DNA from: an uncultured Spirochaetales bacterium
GTDB taxonomy: Bacteria > Spirochaetota > Spirochaetia > Sphaerochaetales > Sphaerochaetaceae
Assembly: GCA_934271365.1 (NCBI GenBank)
Contig: CAKQRI010000007.1
Location: 1 to 54,432 of the forward strand
DNA length: 54,432 bases
Direction of reading: 5' to 3'
Position 1 is the first letter of the stretch, and each line of letters starts with the position of its first letter. The notes under the pieces are model-generated. The model saw only the letters and a program-made list of their open reading frames with translations, made no database searches and was not told the origin of the DNA. The translations under genes were made by a program, and so were the position numbers. Positions 8,085-15,259 of the stretch are shown piece by piece.

Positions 8085-9050
8085 ATGGAAAACGCTGAAT
8101 ATAGGAGAAAGCCACGATTTGCTATCTCACCTAGAATTTTTATCATTGCTCTATTAGTGCTCTTTGCTCTATCTGCACTTCTATCAAGCATCTTTGTAGT
8201 TGATCAGACAGAACAGGCTGTGATCACGAGATTCGGACGCTATGTAAGAACATCAGGTCCAGGACTTGGATGGAAGCTCCCTTTTGGAATTGAGAAGAAC
8301 TACAATGTGCCTACACAGAAAGTACAGACACTCACTTTCGGTTATAGGAGCGGAGATGGATCACTGTCTAGTGCCAGAACAAACACAGATGAATCTGTCA
8401 TGCTTACTGGTGATCTCAACATTGTGGATGTTGAATGGATTGTGCAGTATAGGATAAGAGATCCAAAAGCCTGGCTCTTCAATGTACGTGATAAAGAGAC
8501 GACAATCAGAGACATCTCGCAGTCTATAATGAATCAGCTTGTAGGAGATCTTCCAATCCTATCTGTCATGTCAAATCAGAGGACTCAGATTGAATATGAT
8601 GCAGAGAAAGAGATTCAGAGCATTTTTGACCGATACGGTTTCGGAATTGAGATTGTTACTGTAAAGCTTCAGAATATTGTGCCACCTGAAGGTGATGTGC
8701 AGGATGCATTTGAAGATGTAAATAAAGCAATCCAGGACATGAATAGACTCATCAATGAAGGTAAACAGTACTACAATCAGGAAATCCCATCAACAAAAGG
8801 CGAAGCAGATAAGATAATCGCAGAAGCTGAAGGATATGCAGCCGAACGTGTCAACAAAGCAAAAGGTGATGCAGCAAGATTCGCTCTTGTCAGAGAAGAA
8901 TATGAGAGAAGTGAGGCTGTCACTTCTACCCGCCTCTATATTGAGGCAATGGAAGAGATTCTAAAAGGCAATGGCAACCTTACAGTGATTGATAAGAGCC
9001 TTGAAAATTATCTTCCACTTCAGATGCTAGGAGGAAGCTATGAGAAATAA
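8085..9050 (+). CDS. hflK: FtsH protease modulator HflK (SPFH/prohibitin family)
   Basis: A 321-residue protein from ATG 8085. A short cytoplasmic N-terminus (MENAEYRRKPRFAISPR) is followed by one membrane helix (about 16-38), then an SPFH domain with VVDQTEQAVITRFGRYVRTSG, and a long helical region (QDAFEDVNKAIQDMNRLINEGK, EADKIIAEAEGYAAERV). HflK pairs with HflC to form a large membrane cage around FtsH and limits its proteolysis. A GTG start 36 bases earlier is possible but lies in the predicted promoter. It overlaps hflC by 11 bases. The usual Gly-rich N-terminus of enterobacterial HflK is missing. Confidence 0.93.
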   Translation: MENAEYRRKPRFAISPRIFIIALLVLFALSALLSSIFVVDQTEQAVITRFGRYVRTSGPGLGWKLPFGIEKNYNVPTQKVQTLTFGYRSGDGSLSSARTNTDESVMLTGDLNIVDVEWIVQYRIRDPKAWLFNVRDKETTIRDISQSIMNQLVGDLPILSVMSNQRTQIEYDAEKEIQSIFDRYGFGIEIVTVKLQNIVPPEGDVQDAFEDVNKAIQDMNRLINEGKQYYNQEIPSTKGEADKIIAEAEGYAAERVNKAKGDAARFALVREEYERSEAVTSTRLYIEAMEEILKGNGNLTVIDKSLENYLPLQMLGGSYEK

Positions 9051-10020
9051 AGCACTCTGGACTGTATTAGTTGTAATTGCAGTTCTATTCATAATTCTTG
9101 TTGTATTGGGGCCATTCTATACTGTGAATGAAGGTGAACAGGCAGTTGTTACAAGGTTCGGACGGATTGTTGATATCAGGACTGAAAGCGGACTTAAATT
9201 CAAAATGCCACTTGTAGATCAGGTAGTGAAGTATCCTAAAATGCTCTTATCCTGGGATGGAGACGCACAGAGAATCCCAACAAAAGAGAATCAGTTCATC
9301 TGGGTAGATGCTACAGCAAGATGGAGGATTTCAGATCCAAAGCTGTTTTATGAGACTGTAAATACGATAGAAGGCGGACTTGCGCGACTCAATGATGTTC
9401 TTGATTCAACAATACGCACAGTTATCTCAGAGAACTATCTCAATGAAGCTGTACGATCAACAAATAAGATCAATAGCCTATCAGTTGAAGAAGAGCTTCA
9501 GGAAGTGGAAAACAAGGAAGACGCAGAAACACTCAGAAGCCTCACTAATATCCAGAGCCAGCATGAACAGATAAAAATAGGCAGAGAAGGAATATCAAAT
9601 ATCATCCTTGATGCTGCTAAGAAACTTACCCCGGCATATGGCATTGAACTGGAAGATATAATCATCCGCCAGATCCGTTATTCTGATGATTTGACACAGA
9701 GCGTTTACACAAGGATGATCAAGGAAAGGAACCAGATTGCTGAAGCCTATCGATCATATGGCAGAGGTCAGCTATATTCATGGCAGGGAAAGACTGAGAA
9801 TGAAAAGAAGTCAATTCTTTCAAATGCATATAGAGAAGCAGAAATAATCAAAGGCCATGCAGATGCTGAAGCCACAGAGATTTATGCAGAAGCTTATAGT
9901 GAGAATGAGGATTTCTTCAGACTCTGGACCAGCCTTGAAAGCTATAAGGATACGCTTCCTAACATCAACAAGGTGTTAAGCACTGATATTGATTATTTCT
10001 CTATGCTTTATGGATTATGA
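9040..10020 (+). CDS. hflC: FtsH protease modulator HflC
   Basis: A 326-residue SPFH protein. It has an N-terminal membrane helix (about 5-25), then FYTVNEGEQAVVTRFGRIVD, an SPFH core, and a C-terminal coiled region (ILSNAYREAEIIKGHADAEATEIYAEAY) with the HflC hallmark of Ala/Glu-rich repeats. It is the partner of HflK in the same operon. Its last codons overlap the following acetyltransferase gene, so translation of the three genes is probably coupled. Confidence 0.93.
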   Translation: MRNKALWTVLVVIAVLFIILVVLGPFYTVNEGEQAVVTRFGRIVDIRTESGLKFKMPLVDQVVKYPKMLLSWDGDAQRIPTKENQFIWVDATARWRISDPKLFYETVNTIEGGLARLNDVLDSTIRTVISENYLNEAVRSTNKINSLSVEEELQEVENKEDAETLRSLTNIQSQHEQIKIGREGISNIILDAAKKLTPAYGIELEDIIIRQIRYSDDLTQSVYTRMIKERNQIAEAYRSYGRGQLYSWQGKTENEKKSILSNAYREAEIIKGHADAEATEIYAEAYSENEDFFRLWTSLESYKDTLPNINKVLSTDIDYFSMLYGL

Positions 10021-10825
10021 AATGATTGAATACGGAAAAGATGACAGAGATGACCTTATAAAGCTCTTATCAGAGAAAGGGATACAGAATCTCTTTATAG
10101 TCAACAACCTCAGAAAGCACCAGCTAGGAAAGGATATACATATCTATAGAACGGGAGATGTCTATATCATGAACTGGATGGATACATCCATAGTCATGGC
10201 TCTGCTTGGCAGCGACTATCCAATAGATAGCGTGCTAGAGATTCTATCCACTCAGCACTACTCTGCTATTAACGGGCCAAAGGAAGCTCTTTCCCCTCTT
10301 GAGTCTGCGCTTTCTGCTTCATTTGGTATAAATTATAAGGAAATGATGAAGACTGATAAGAAATCCTTCAGACCAAAGACCCCTAGGAATGAATGCCTTA
10401 GAGAGCTTTTCTCTCCAGAAGATTGGGAAGACTTATATGATCTTTATCTAAGAACTCCTGAATACTCTGATGACTATGATGATGACGACAAAGAGGAATG
10501 GGCACTGTCAAAGGCTGAAGAGGAATATCCCACAACAGGTGTTGGCTTATATCAAAAAGGAAGGATTGTAAGTGGAGCATACCTCGCAGCTGCGACAAGT
10601 GAATCAGCGATGGTTGTAGGAGTTGCAACAGATCCAGACTGGAGATCTGGAGGCCTTGCGACATCTGTTGTATCTGAGCTAACTGATATTGCACTATTTG
10701 AGAACAATATCAATGAAGTTGCCTTATGGTATTCAAATGATCTAAGCAAGCATATATATATGAAACTTGGATATCAGAGAGAATGTGACTATGCTTTCTT
10801 TAAAAGAAAAGGACAGAAGAAATGA
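10010..10825 (+). CDS. GNAT family N-acetyltransferase
   Basis: A 271-residue protein if started at ATG 10010; ATG 10022 is an alternative just after the hflC stop. The C-terminal half has the GNAT acetyl-CoA loop context (VVGVATDPDWRSGGLATSVVSELTDIAL), matching the V-A-T-x-P-x-x-R-x-x-G-x-A pattern, and the terminal YMKLGYQRECDYAFFKRK strand. The N-terminal half (INGPKEALSPL) resembles the FR47/GCN5-like double-domain acetyltransferases. A highly acidic stretch (DDYDDDDKEE) separates the halves. Substrate unknown. It overlaps both neighbours and belongs to the hflKC operon. Confidence 0.8.
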   Translation: MDYEMIEYGKDDRDDLIKLLSEKGIQNLFIVNNLRKHQLGKDIHIYRTGDVYIMNWMDTSIVMALLGSDYPIDSVLEILSTQHYSAINGPKEALSPLESALSASFGINYKEMMKTDKKSFRPKTPRNECLRELFSPEDWEDLYDLYLRTPEYSDDYDDDDKEEWALSKAEEEYPTTGVGLYQKGRIVSGAYLAAATSESAMVVGVATDPDWRSGGLATSVVSELTDIALFENNINEVALWYSNDLSKHIYMKLGYQRECDYAFFKRKGQKK

Positions 10826-11577
10826 AATATGTAAGAGTTGAGACTCCATCAGGAGAAAAGAAGTATGGAATATTGAATGGAGACAATGTTCAGCTATTGG
10901 CAGGGACTCCATTTGAAGGCAGATTGCTCACTGACTTATCATACAGTCTTGATAAAGTGAAGCTATTGGCTCCTGTGGAATACTCAAAGGCAGTATGCAT
11001 AGGATTGAATTACCGTGATCATGCAGAAGAGTTTGGGTTACCTATCCCCTCTTCTCCTGTTGTTTTCATAAAGCCATCTACAGCGGCTCTTGGATGCGGT
11101 GGTACAATAATTTATCCTCCACAGAGCAATCGACTAGATTATGAGGCTGAGCTTGCTGTTGTAATCGGAAAAGAATGCCATAACGTAGAAGAAAAGGATG
11201 CATATGACTATATTTTGGGATATACAATTGCAAATGATGTGACAGCCCGTGATCTTCAGCCGAAGAATGGACAGTGGACAATTGCCAAATCATTTGATAC
11301 ATTCCTGCCTCTTGGCCCATACATTTCAGATGAAGTTAAACCTGGTGACCTTTATATCACAAGCCGAGTCAATGGAATAACAAAGCAGGAATCGCGAACT
11401 AGCAATCTTATCTTCTCAGTACCATTCCTTGTCTCTTATCTTTCTAAAGTCATGACGCTTCTTCCTGGTGATATAATCAGCACAGGTACACCAGGTGGTA
11501 TTTCAGGCATGAAAAAAGGCGACCAGGTTGAAATCGAGATAGAAAATCTCGGGATTCTGAAGAATATAATTGGATAA
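10822..11577 (+). CDS. Fumarylacetoacetate hydrolase family protein
   Basis: A 251-residue protein with the FAH fold. KAVCIGLNYRDHAEEF begins the catalytic domain. Metal ligands come from the DYEAELAVVIGK strand and the later NDVTARDLQ segment, and GDIISTGTPGGIS near the C-terminus is diagnostic. Members hydrolyse or decarboxylate acylpyruvates and related oxo-acids (for example YcgM/FAHD1 acylpyruvase). The small N-terminal domain (about 50 residues) is present, so the length is normal. It overlaps the acetyltransferase by 4 bases (ATGA). A YcgM-like acylpyruvase/oxaloacetate tautomerase role is the likeliest guess. Confidence 0.88.
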   Translation: MKYVRVETPSGEKKYGILNGDNVQLLAGTPFEGRLLTDLSYSLDKVKLLAPVEYSKAVCIGLNYRDHAEEFGLPIPSSPVVFIKPSTAALGCGGTIIYPPQSNRLDYEAELAVVIGKECHNVEEKDAYDYILGYTIANDVTARDLQPKNGQWTIAKSFDTFLPLGPYISDEVKPGDLYITSRVNGITKQESRTSNLIFSVPFLVSYLSKVMTLLPGDIISTGTPGGISGMKKGDQVEIEIENLGILKNIIG

Positions 11578-11599
11578 AAATCTTTTTTTATAAAAGCCC

Positions 11600-11629
11600 T
11601 TGACCTTTCTCTCATTTATTTGCTAGGAT
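11600..11629 (+). promoter_or_regulatory. Promoter of tRNA-Met
   Basis: TTGACC, 18-base spacer, TAGGAT preceded by TGC (extended -10 character). The start point would lie only a few bases before the tRNA. Confidence 0.65.
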
Positions 11630-11639
11630 TCACTAGCAC

Positions 11640-11712
11640 GGCGAGATAGCTCAGTTGGTAGAGCAAACGGCTCATATCCGTTCGGTCGAGGGTCCGAGTC
11701 CCCCTCTCGCTA
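11640..11712 (+). tRNA. tRNA-Met (CAT), elongator type, with unusual T arm
   Basis: A 73-base cloverleaf. Acceptor GGCGAGA pairs with TCTCGCT, the D arm is GCTC/GAGC, and the anticodon stem AACGG/CCGTT holds the loop CTCATAT (anticodon CAT). Discriminator is A and no CCA is encoded. There are no three G:C pairs next to the anticodon loop and pair 1:72 is intact, so it is not the initiator. tRNA-Ile2 with lysidine is a less likely alternative. The T arm is odd: the loop reads TCCGAGT (C at position 55 instead of T), and the stem GAGGG/CCCCC has an A-C mismatch. Confidence 0.88.
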
Positions 11713-11720
11713 AATTAAGG

Positions 11721-11753
11721 CCAGAAATTGATTTTCTCAGTTTCTGGTTTTTT
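11721..11753 (+). terminator. Rho-independent terminator of tRNA-Met
   Basis: CCAGAAA, 13-base loop, TTTCTGG, followed by six T residues. Confidence 0.8.
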
Positions 11754-11922
11754 ATTTATAGTTGACCATATTTATATTTCATGTATTTAAGCATCGACGA
11801 ATTAAACTTAGATAAAAGTCTAGAATAATTAATTCCTTGTTAAAACAATAATTCGTCTTTATAATCTGAAAAAAGTTAGATATTTCTTATGTTATTAACC
11901 TTTATTTTATAAGGAGTTCAAA

Positions 11923-12206
11923 ATGAGTATAAAAGAAAAAATAATAGCAATACTCAAAAACAAAGTGGCAATGACACAAAGAAATTTAGCATTTGAAATC
12001 TACGGAGATTATAATCATAGTCCTTATATCTACAATTCTTTAAGCAAGCTTGTCACCTCAGGAGATGTTATAAGATCTGTTTTTTTCCTTCTGTTTATTC
12101 TATTCCAGTGATCATTGTTTCTAGAAAAAACAAAACATTCAAAACAATTGAAGAAAAAATAAACAATGAAATAATAGAATCTGTTTATCATAGCTATGAG
12201 CACTGA
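11923..12206 (+). pseudogene. Winged-helix-like small protein, frameshifted in a T7 tract
   Basis: AAGGAG precedes ATG 11923. The frame encodes a winged-helix-like N-terminus (SIKEKIIAILKNKVAMTQRN, then YIYNSLSKLVTSGDVIRS) and then runs into VFFLLFILFQ and a stop at 12111. Adding one T to the T7 run at 12080-12086 restores a sensible 94-residue protein continuing FFPSVYSIPVIIVSRKNKTF and ending VYHSYEH at 12206. The restored end overlaps the next ATG by 11 bases, as expected for a two-gene cassette. The gene is either a pseudogene, a phase-variable locus or a sequencing error. Function is not known; a DNA-binding regulator of the neighbour is inference. Confidence 0.6.
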
Positions 12207-12546
12207 AAAATATGGAGAAGAAAATAATCTTATTACAAAAGCATTTGAAATATTTCCATACAATACTGATTGCGCAGAAGTTGCCATGAAAAATGGCTTA
12301 ATAGATATTACCAATTCGACTAATATTTCAAAATTTAAAAGTAAGATCAGTGTTGCTGAAAGAGCAAAAAGCGCATGCCAGAATTCAGGAAGCGTAGAAT
12401 CTACCGCCTGTGGCATTCCCGCAAATGCAAAGCATAACAAGCATACTGCATATAATTTTATCTTCTCTGGTGCACTTTGCATTTTGCATTTTCTTTTACT
12501 TAATTTATTATTTAATCAATTTTTTATGTACTCCAGAAAAAAATAA
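12196..12546 (+). pseudogene. Truncated partner protein of the winged-helix gene
   Basis: The first about 55 residues (MSTEKYGEENNLITKAFEIF and later GLIDITNSTNISKFKSKISV) look like the start of a conserved bacterial protein that occurs as a second gene after small winged-helix proteins; this is recalled and not searched. After KISVAE the sequence changes character to Cys/Ser/His-rich and then hydrophobic text (ending FMYSRKK) that looks non-coding. The base composition shifts at the same point. I read this as a gene cut by insertion of unrelated, possibly repetitive, sequence. No active site is visible. Confidence 0.45.
12355..12500. repeat. Possible dispersed intergenic repeat
   Basis: This stretch is more GC-rich than its AT-rich flanks at first and then ends in TGCATTTTGCATTTT-like text with GTGCACTTTGCA before it. 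It is open in several frames on both strands without resembling a protein. That is typical of dispersed intergenic repeats in gut treponemes. Only one copy lies in the window, so repetition is inference. The rest of the gap up to 12780 shows only short frames without ribosome binding sites. Confidence 0.3.
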
Positions 12547-12780
12547 AGATAATGGCCCGAATTCAAAAAAAGAACGCACTCAATAAAAAGAAAAGCAACA
12601 GCAACCAGGCGGTGAACAGTAAGAATAATATTTCTTCTTTATCAGCTACCATAAGCTTTCATATAGTTTCAGGAACAAATCTTTCCCAGAATACACTATA
12701 CTCAGGTTTTGTTTTTCCTATCCAACCACTCTTTTTGCTCTCAATATAAACCATTATATATTTCTTTACGATATCGGATT

Positions 12781-13380
12781 TTAAATCTTAAAGTCGAATC
12801 CAATTCTCACACTGTTATAGATTGCTGATAAAATGCCTGTTAGCGAATTTCCAAGTGTTGCATGACCTATCTGTGTACTATAACCGATTACAGGATAAGA
12901 GCCACTGATGCTAAAACCCCATTTACTGAAATCAAACTGAAGCTTCAATGCAGGTTTGACTCCACACCATAAAACTGCACCAGCACCATAGTGAACTTCA
13001 TTTTCTGTTCCCTTGTTCTCTATTGATGGTCCGTTGACATTTGCATAGGCTGTACCGTTAATGCCAATGGCAAGACTGAAGCTCCTGATCTGTATTGGCG
13101 TGAAATAAGCTGTAATGCTCAGTTCTGAAGACAGAATAGCATATGGATCAAATGATGCTTTGTTTATCATTGAGTCAAAACCATTTGCTATGTACATCGA
13201 TACAGGTAAGCGAAATGAGGATTCCAACTCAAACCAGCGTCCGCTATCATATCTAATGGAAATTCCCTGGTTCATTGCTCCTATATCCGTACCTACGCTA
13301 AAAGTCTTATCTGATTCAGAAGCAGTTGCAGATGAGCATATTATTACTAGAATTACAAAGATTGCTATTGTTTTCTTCAT
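12781..13380 (-). CDS. Secreted beta-rich protein, possible small outer-membrane barrel
   Basis: A 199-residue protein from ATG 13380, with GAGGGG 7 bases upstream (a TTG two codons earlier is less likely). The signal peptide is MKKTIAIFVILVIICSSATA, cleaved near Ala-Ser. The mature part is a series of amphipathic strands with turns: FSVGTDIGAMNQGISIRYDS, LSITAYFTPIQIRSFSLAIG, ALKLQFDFSKWGFSISGSYP, and a terminal VRIGFDFKI strand ending in an aromatic-x-aromatic-x pattern often seen at the end of outer membrane proteins. No family name can be assigned. It is monocistronic. Confidence 0.65.
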   Translation of the reverse strand: MKKTIAIFVILVIICSSATASESDKTFSVGTDIGAMNQGISIRYDSGRWFELESSFRLPVSMYIANGFDSMINKASFDPYAILSSELSITAYFTPIQIRSFSLAIGINGTAYANVNGPSIENKGTENEVHYGAGAVLWCGVKPALKLQFDFSKWGFSISGSYPVIGYSTQIGHATLGNSLTGILSAIYNSVRIGFDFKI

Positions 13381-13458
13381 ATTCAACCCCTCACCACTAT
13401 GATGCTTCCATTTTAAACAGCAATTCTAATATTTTGTTACAATTTCTTTAAATAGAAC

Positions 13459-13486
13459 AAAAAAATTCAGCACTTTATCTTGCTGA
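13459..13486 (-). terminator. Rho-independent terminator after the dehydrogenase operon
   Basis: Minus strand: TCAGCA, 8-base loop, TGCTGA, then a T7 run. It ends the transcript of 13497-15198. Confidence 0.8.
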
Positions 13487-13496
13487 GCCAAGCATC

Positions 13497-14396
13497 CTAA
13501 GAAAGAGCTTTTCGGATATTATCCAAGACTTTCTTGCTCATAAGATCATAGGCTTCTTCTGTCATTCCTGCCGAAGAATCCGGGCATAATATATTAACTC
13601 TGTTCTTCACAGATTCATAAATAGGACCAATACCAGCGGATGTATCTGAGATAAATATATTGCGATCATCATCAATCCATGCTTTCAGTGCATCCATATC
13701 AGATGCAGGACCAATAGAAGTATTGATCATGATCTTTCCGTTGCCAAGAGCCTCAAATTCCTTTTCATGAAGAAGAATAACGCCTTTATTCAGGCATGTG
13801 ATCACAACTTCAGAAGAAGAAAGGAGCTCTTCTAAAGGTTTATAATGCATTCCATCTACTTCACAGTCCTCTTTCTTAGTACGAGCATAATATGAGATGT
13901 TTGCACCTAAGACCTTAAGCGCTCTGGCTGTCATCTGTCCGCTTGTACCGAACCCAACAAATCCGACATTGAGACCAGTAATCTCCTTTGGTCTGCTACG
14001 CCAGAGAGGCCAATCATATCCATGAAGGATCCTCACAAGTGCATAGATTACGAATTCAGTTACACCTCTATCACCATAATCTCTGATGCCATAAACGGTT
14101 ATTCCATGCCGCTCTGCATATGAAATATCTACATTGGCACTTTCCTTTGAATATAGAGAACAGCACATACCTACATATTTAAGATTGCTGCATCTAGATA
14201 AAACAGAAGCTGGCACAAGTGGCAATGTACGAACGAGAATGGCATCAGCATCTCCTATTCTAGATACTAGTTCATCTTCATTTTCTGGTAGAGAATAGAA
14301 GCGTAAAATCTGCTCTGCATAGCTTTCAAGCTCTCTTTCAGCCCAAGGTTGAAGACCAACAGGACCTATTTCAACTAATTTTCTGAATCTTTTAAT
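13497..14396 (-). CDS. D-isomer-specific 2-hydroxyacid dehydrogenase family protein with probable ATT start
   Basis: A 299-residue protein if started at ATT 14396. The NAD-binding domain shows VGFVGFGTSGQMTARALKVL (GxGxxG), then LLSSSEVVITCLNKGVILL and MINTSIGPASDMDALKAWI. In this family the catalytic Arg/Glu/His usually follow; here the expected Arg of the INxxRG motif is replaced (INTSIG), so activity may differ. The N-terminal substrate domain (LPENEDELVSRIGDADAILV, SNLKYVGMCC) is open only when read upstream of the first TTG at 14225. No ATG, GTG or TTG exists before it in frame. AGGAGG lies 6 bases before an in-frame ATT, the likely start. The stop of the upstream gene overlaps this AGGAGG. 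Confidence 0.8.
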   Translation of the reverse strand: MKRFRKLVEIGPVGLQPWAERELESYAEQILRFYSLPENEDELVSRIGDADAILVRTLPLVPASVLSRCSNLKYVGMCCSLYSKESANVDISYAERHGITVYGIRDYGDRGVTEFVIYALVRILHGYDWPLWRSRPKEITGLNVGFVGFGTSGQMTARALKVLGANISYYARTKKEDCEVDGMHYKPLEELLSSSEVVITCLNKGVILLHEKEFEALGNGKIMINTSIGPASDMDALKAWIDDDRNIFISDTSAGIGPIYESVKNRVNILCPDSSAGMTEEAYDLMSKKVLDNIRKALS

Positions 14397-14406
14397 AACA
14401 AGCCTC

Positions 14407-15198
14407 CTAAAAAAACATCATTGGAGATGTAAGATTTCTCATCAGAGCCACTACTGACCAAGCAGCAATATCACTTTTAGCTGAATAGACATCAATAACA
14501 GCCTTAAGTCCTTCTGTCTCTACTGTTATTGCATGGTCATCACCAATAAATCCAGGGACACTTGTTATCTCTGCTCTGGTCTTCTCGGGCCCTATTGCAG
14601 CTAAAGAAGAAGCAACTGCTACATTCACTTTTGAGGGAAGAAGCGCGATTGCTTCTACAGTTGAGCCATTGAATACAGTAAACTCAGCATTCTGCAGTGA
14701 TTCGGAATATAGAGGTGTATTCTTCAATGAATCTGGCCCTTTATGTGTGTGTATGCCTGCCTTAATATCCAAGCCTTCTGAATCAGCTATCAAAGCTATA
14801 GTGCTGATTACATCAAATCCGCCAACAGCACCAGATGGAATGTATATTCTAGCCCCATGATTCTCTGCTGCCTCAAGAGCTCTCTTCTTAAAAACAGAAT
14901 CTGCAAAGGCACCAATAGATAATGGTATAATGCTTATTCCAGCCTCAAGAACAGAAACAGCAAACTCCTTTAAAAGAGCAATGGATGCTGTTTCTATGAT
15001 ATAGTCGGGCCTCTGATCAATGATACCGGAAATAGAAGAAACTGCTTCTGCATCTGTTCCTTCCACTAAATTCCTGCTGTCATCATGATTTCTTGAATAG
15101 GCAGCAATAAGCTTATACCCGCTTAAAAGCCCCTTTTCATATGCTTTCTTTATGATTTTTCCTAAATGACCACAGCCTACGATTGCAAATGTCTTCAT
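14407..15198 (-). CDS. L-aspartate dehydrogenase family protein (NadX-like)
   Basis: A 263-residue protein starting MKTFAIVGCGHLGKII, an NAD-binding loop of the GxGxxG type. YIIETASIALLKEFAVSVLE, then IPLSIGAFAD, IYIPSGAVGGFDVISTIAL and LLPSKVNVAVASSLAAIGPE correspond to the DUF108/aspartate dehydrogenase domain order. Known members convert L-aspartate to iminoaspartate for NAD synthesis, or act on related amino acids. The usual KLPxNVNVAA text is present as LLPSKVNVAVA. AGGAAGG precedes the ATG. It is in one operon with a 2-hydroxyacid dehydrogenase-like gene rather than nadA/nadC, so a different substrate is possible. Confidence 0.8.
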   Translation of the reverse strand: MKTFAIVGCGHLGKIIKKAYEKGLLSGYKLIAAYSRNHDDSRNLVEGTDAEAVSSISGIIDQRPDYIIETASIALLKEFAVSVLEAGISIIPLSIGAFADSVFKKRALEAAENHGARIYIPSGAVGGFDVISTIALIADSEGLDIKAGIHTHKGPDSLKNTPLYSESLQNAEFTVFNGSTVEAIALLPSKVNVAVASSLAAIGPEKTRAEITSVPGFIGDDHAITVETEGLKAVIDVYSAKSDIAAWSVVALMRNLTSPMMFF

Positions 15199-15259
15199 AT
15201 TCTTTCCTTCCTCATCTGATAACTATGACAGTTATAAGCAGAAGTTGAAAGGAACAACA

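Noticed and set aside
12030..12482. 150-residue minus-strand ORF across the decayed patch
   Set aside because: Runs antisense to the winged-helix frame and repeat-like DNA, without a ribosome binding site; explained as a chance frame.
12659..12754. 31-codon minus-strand frame, MVYIESKKSGW...
   Set aside because: Protein-like composition but no ribosome binding site, no promoter, and it lies in decayed DNA.
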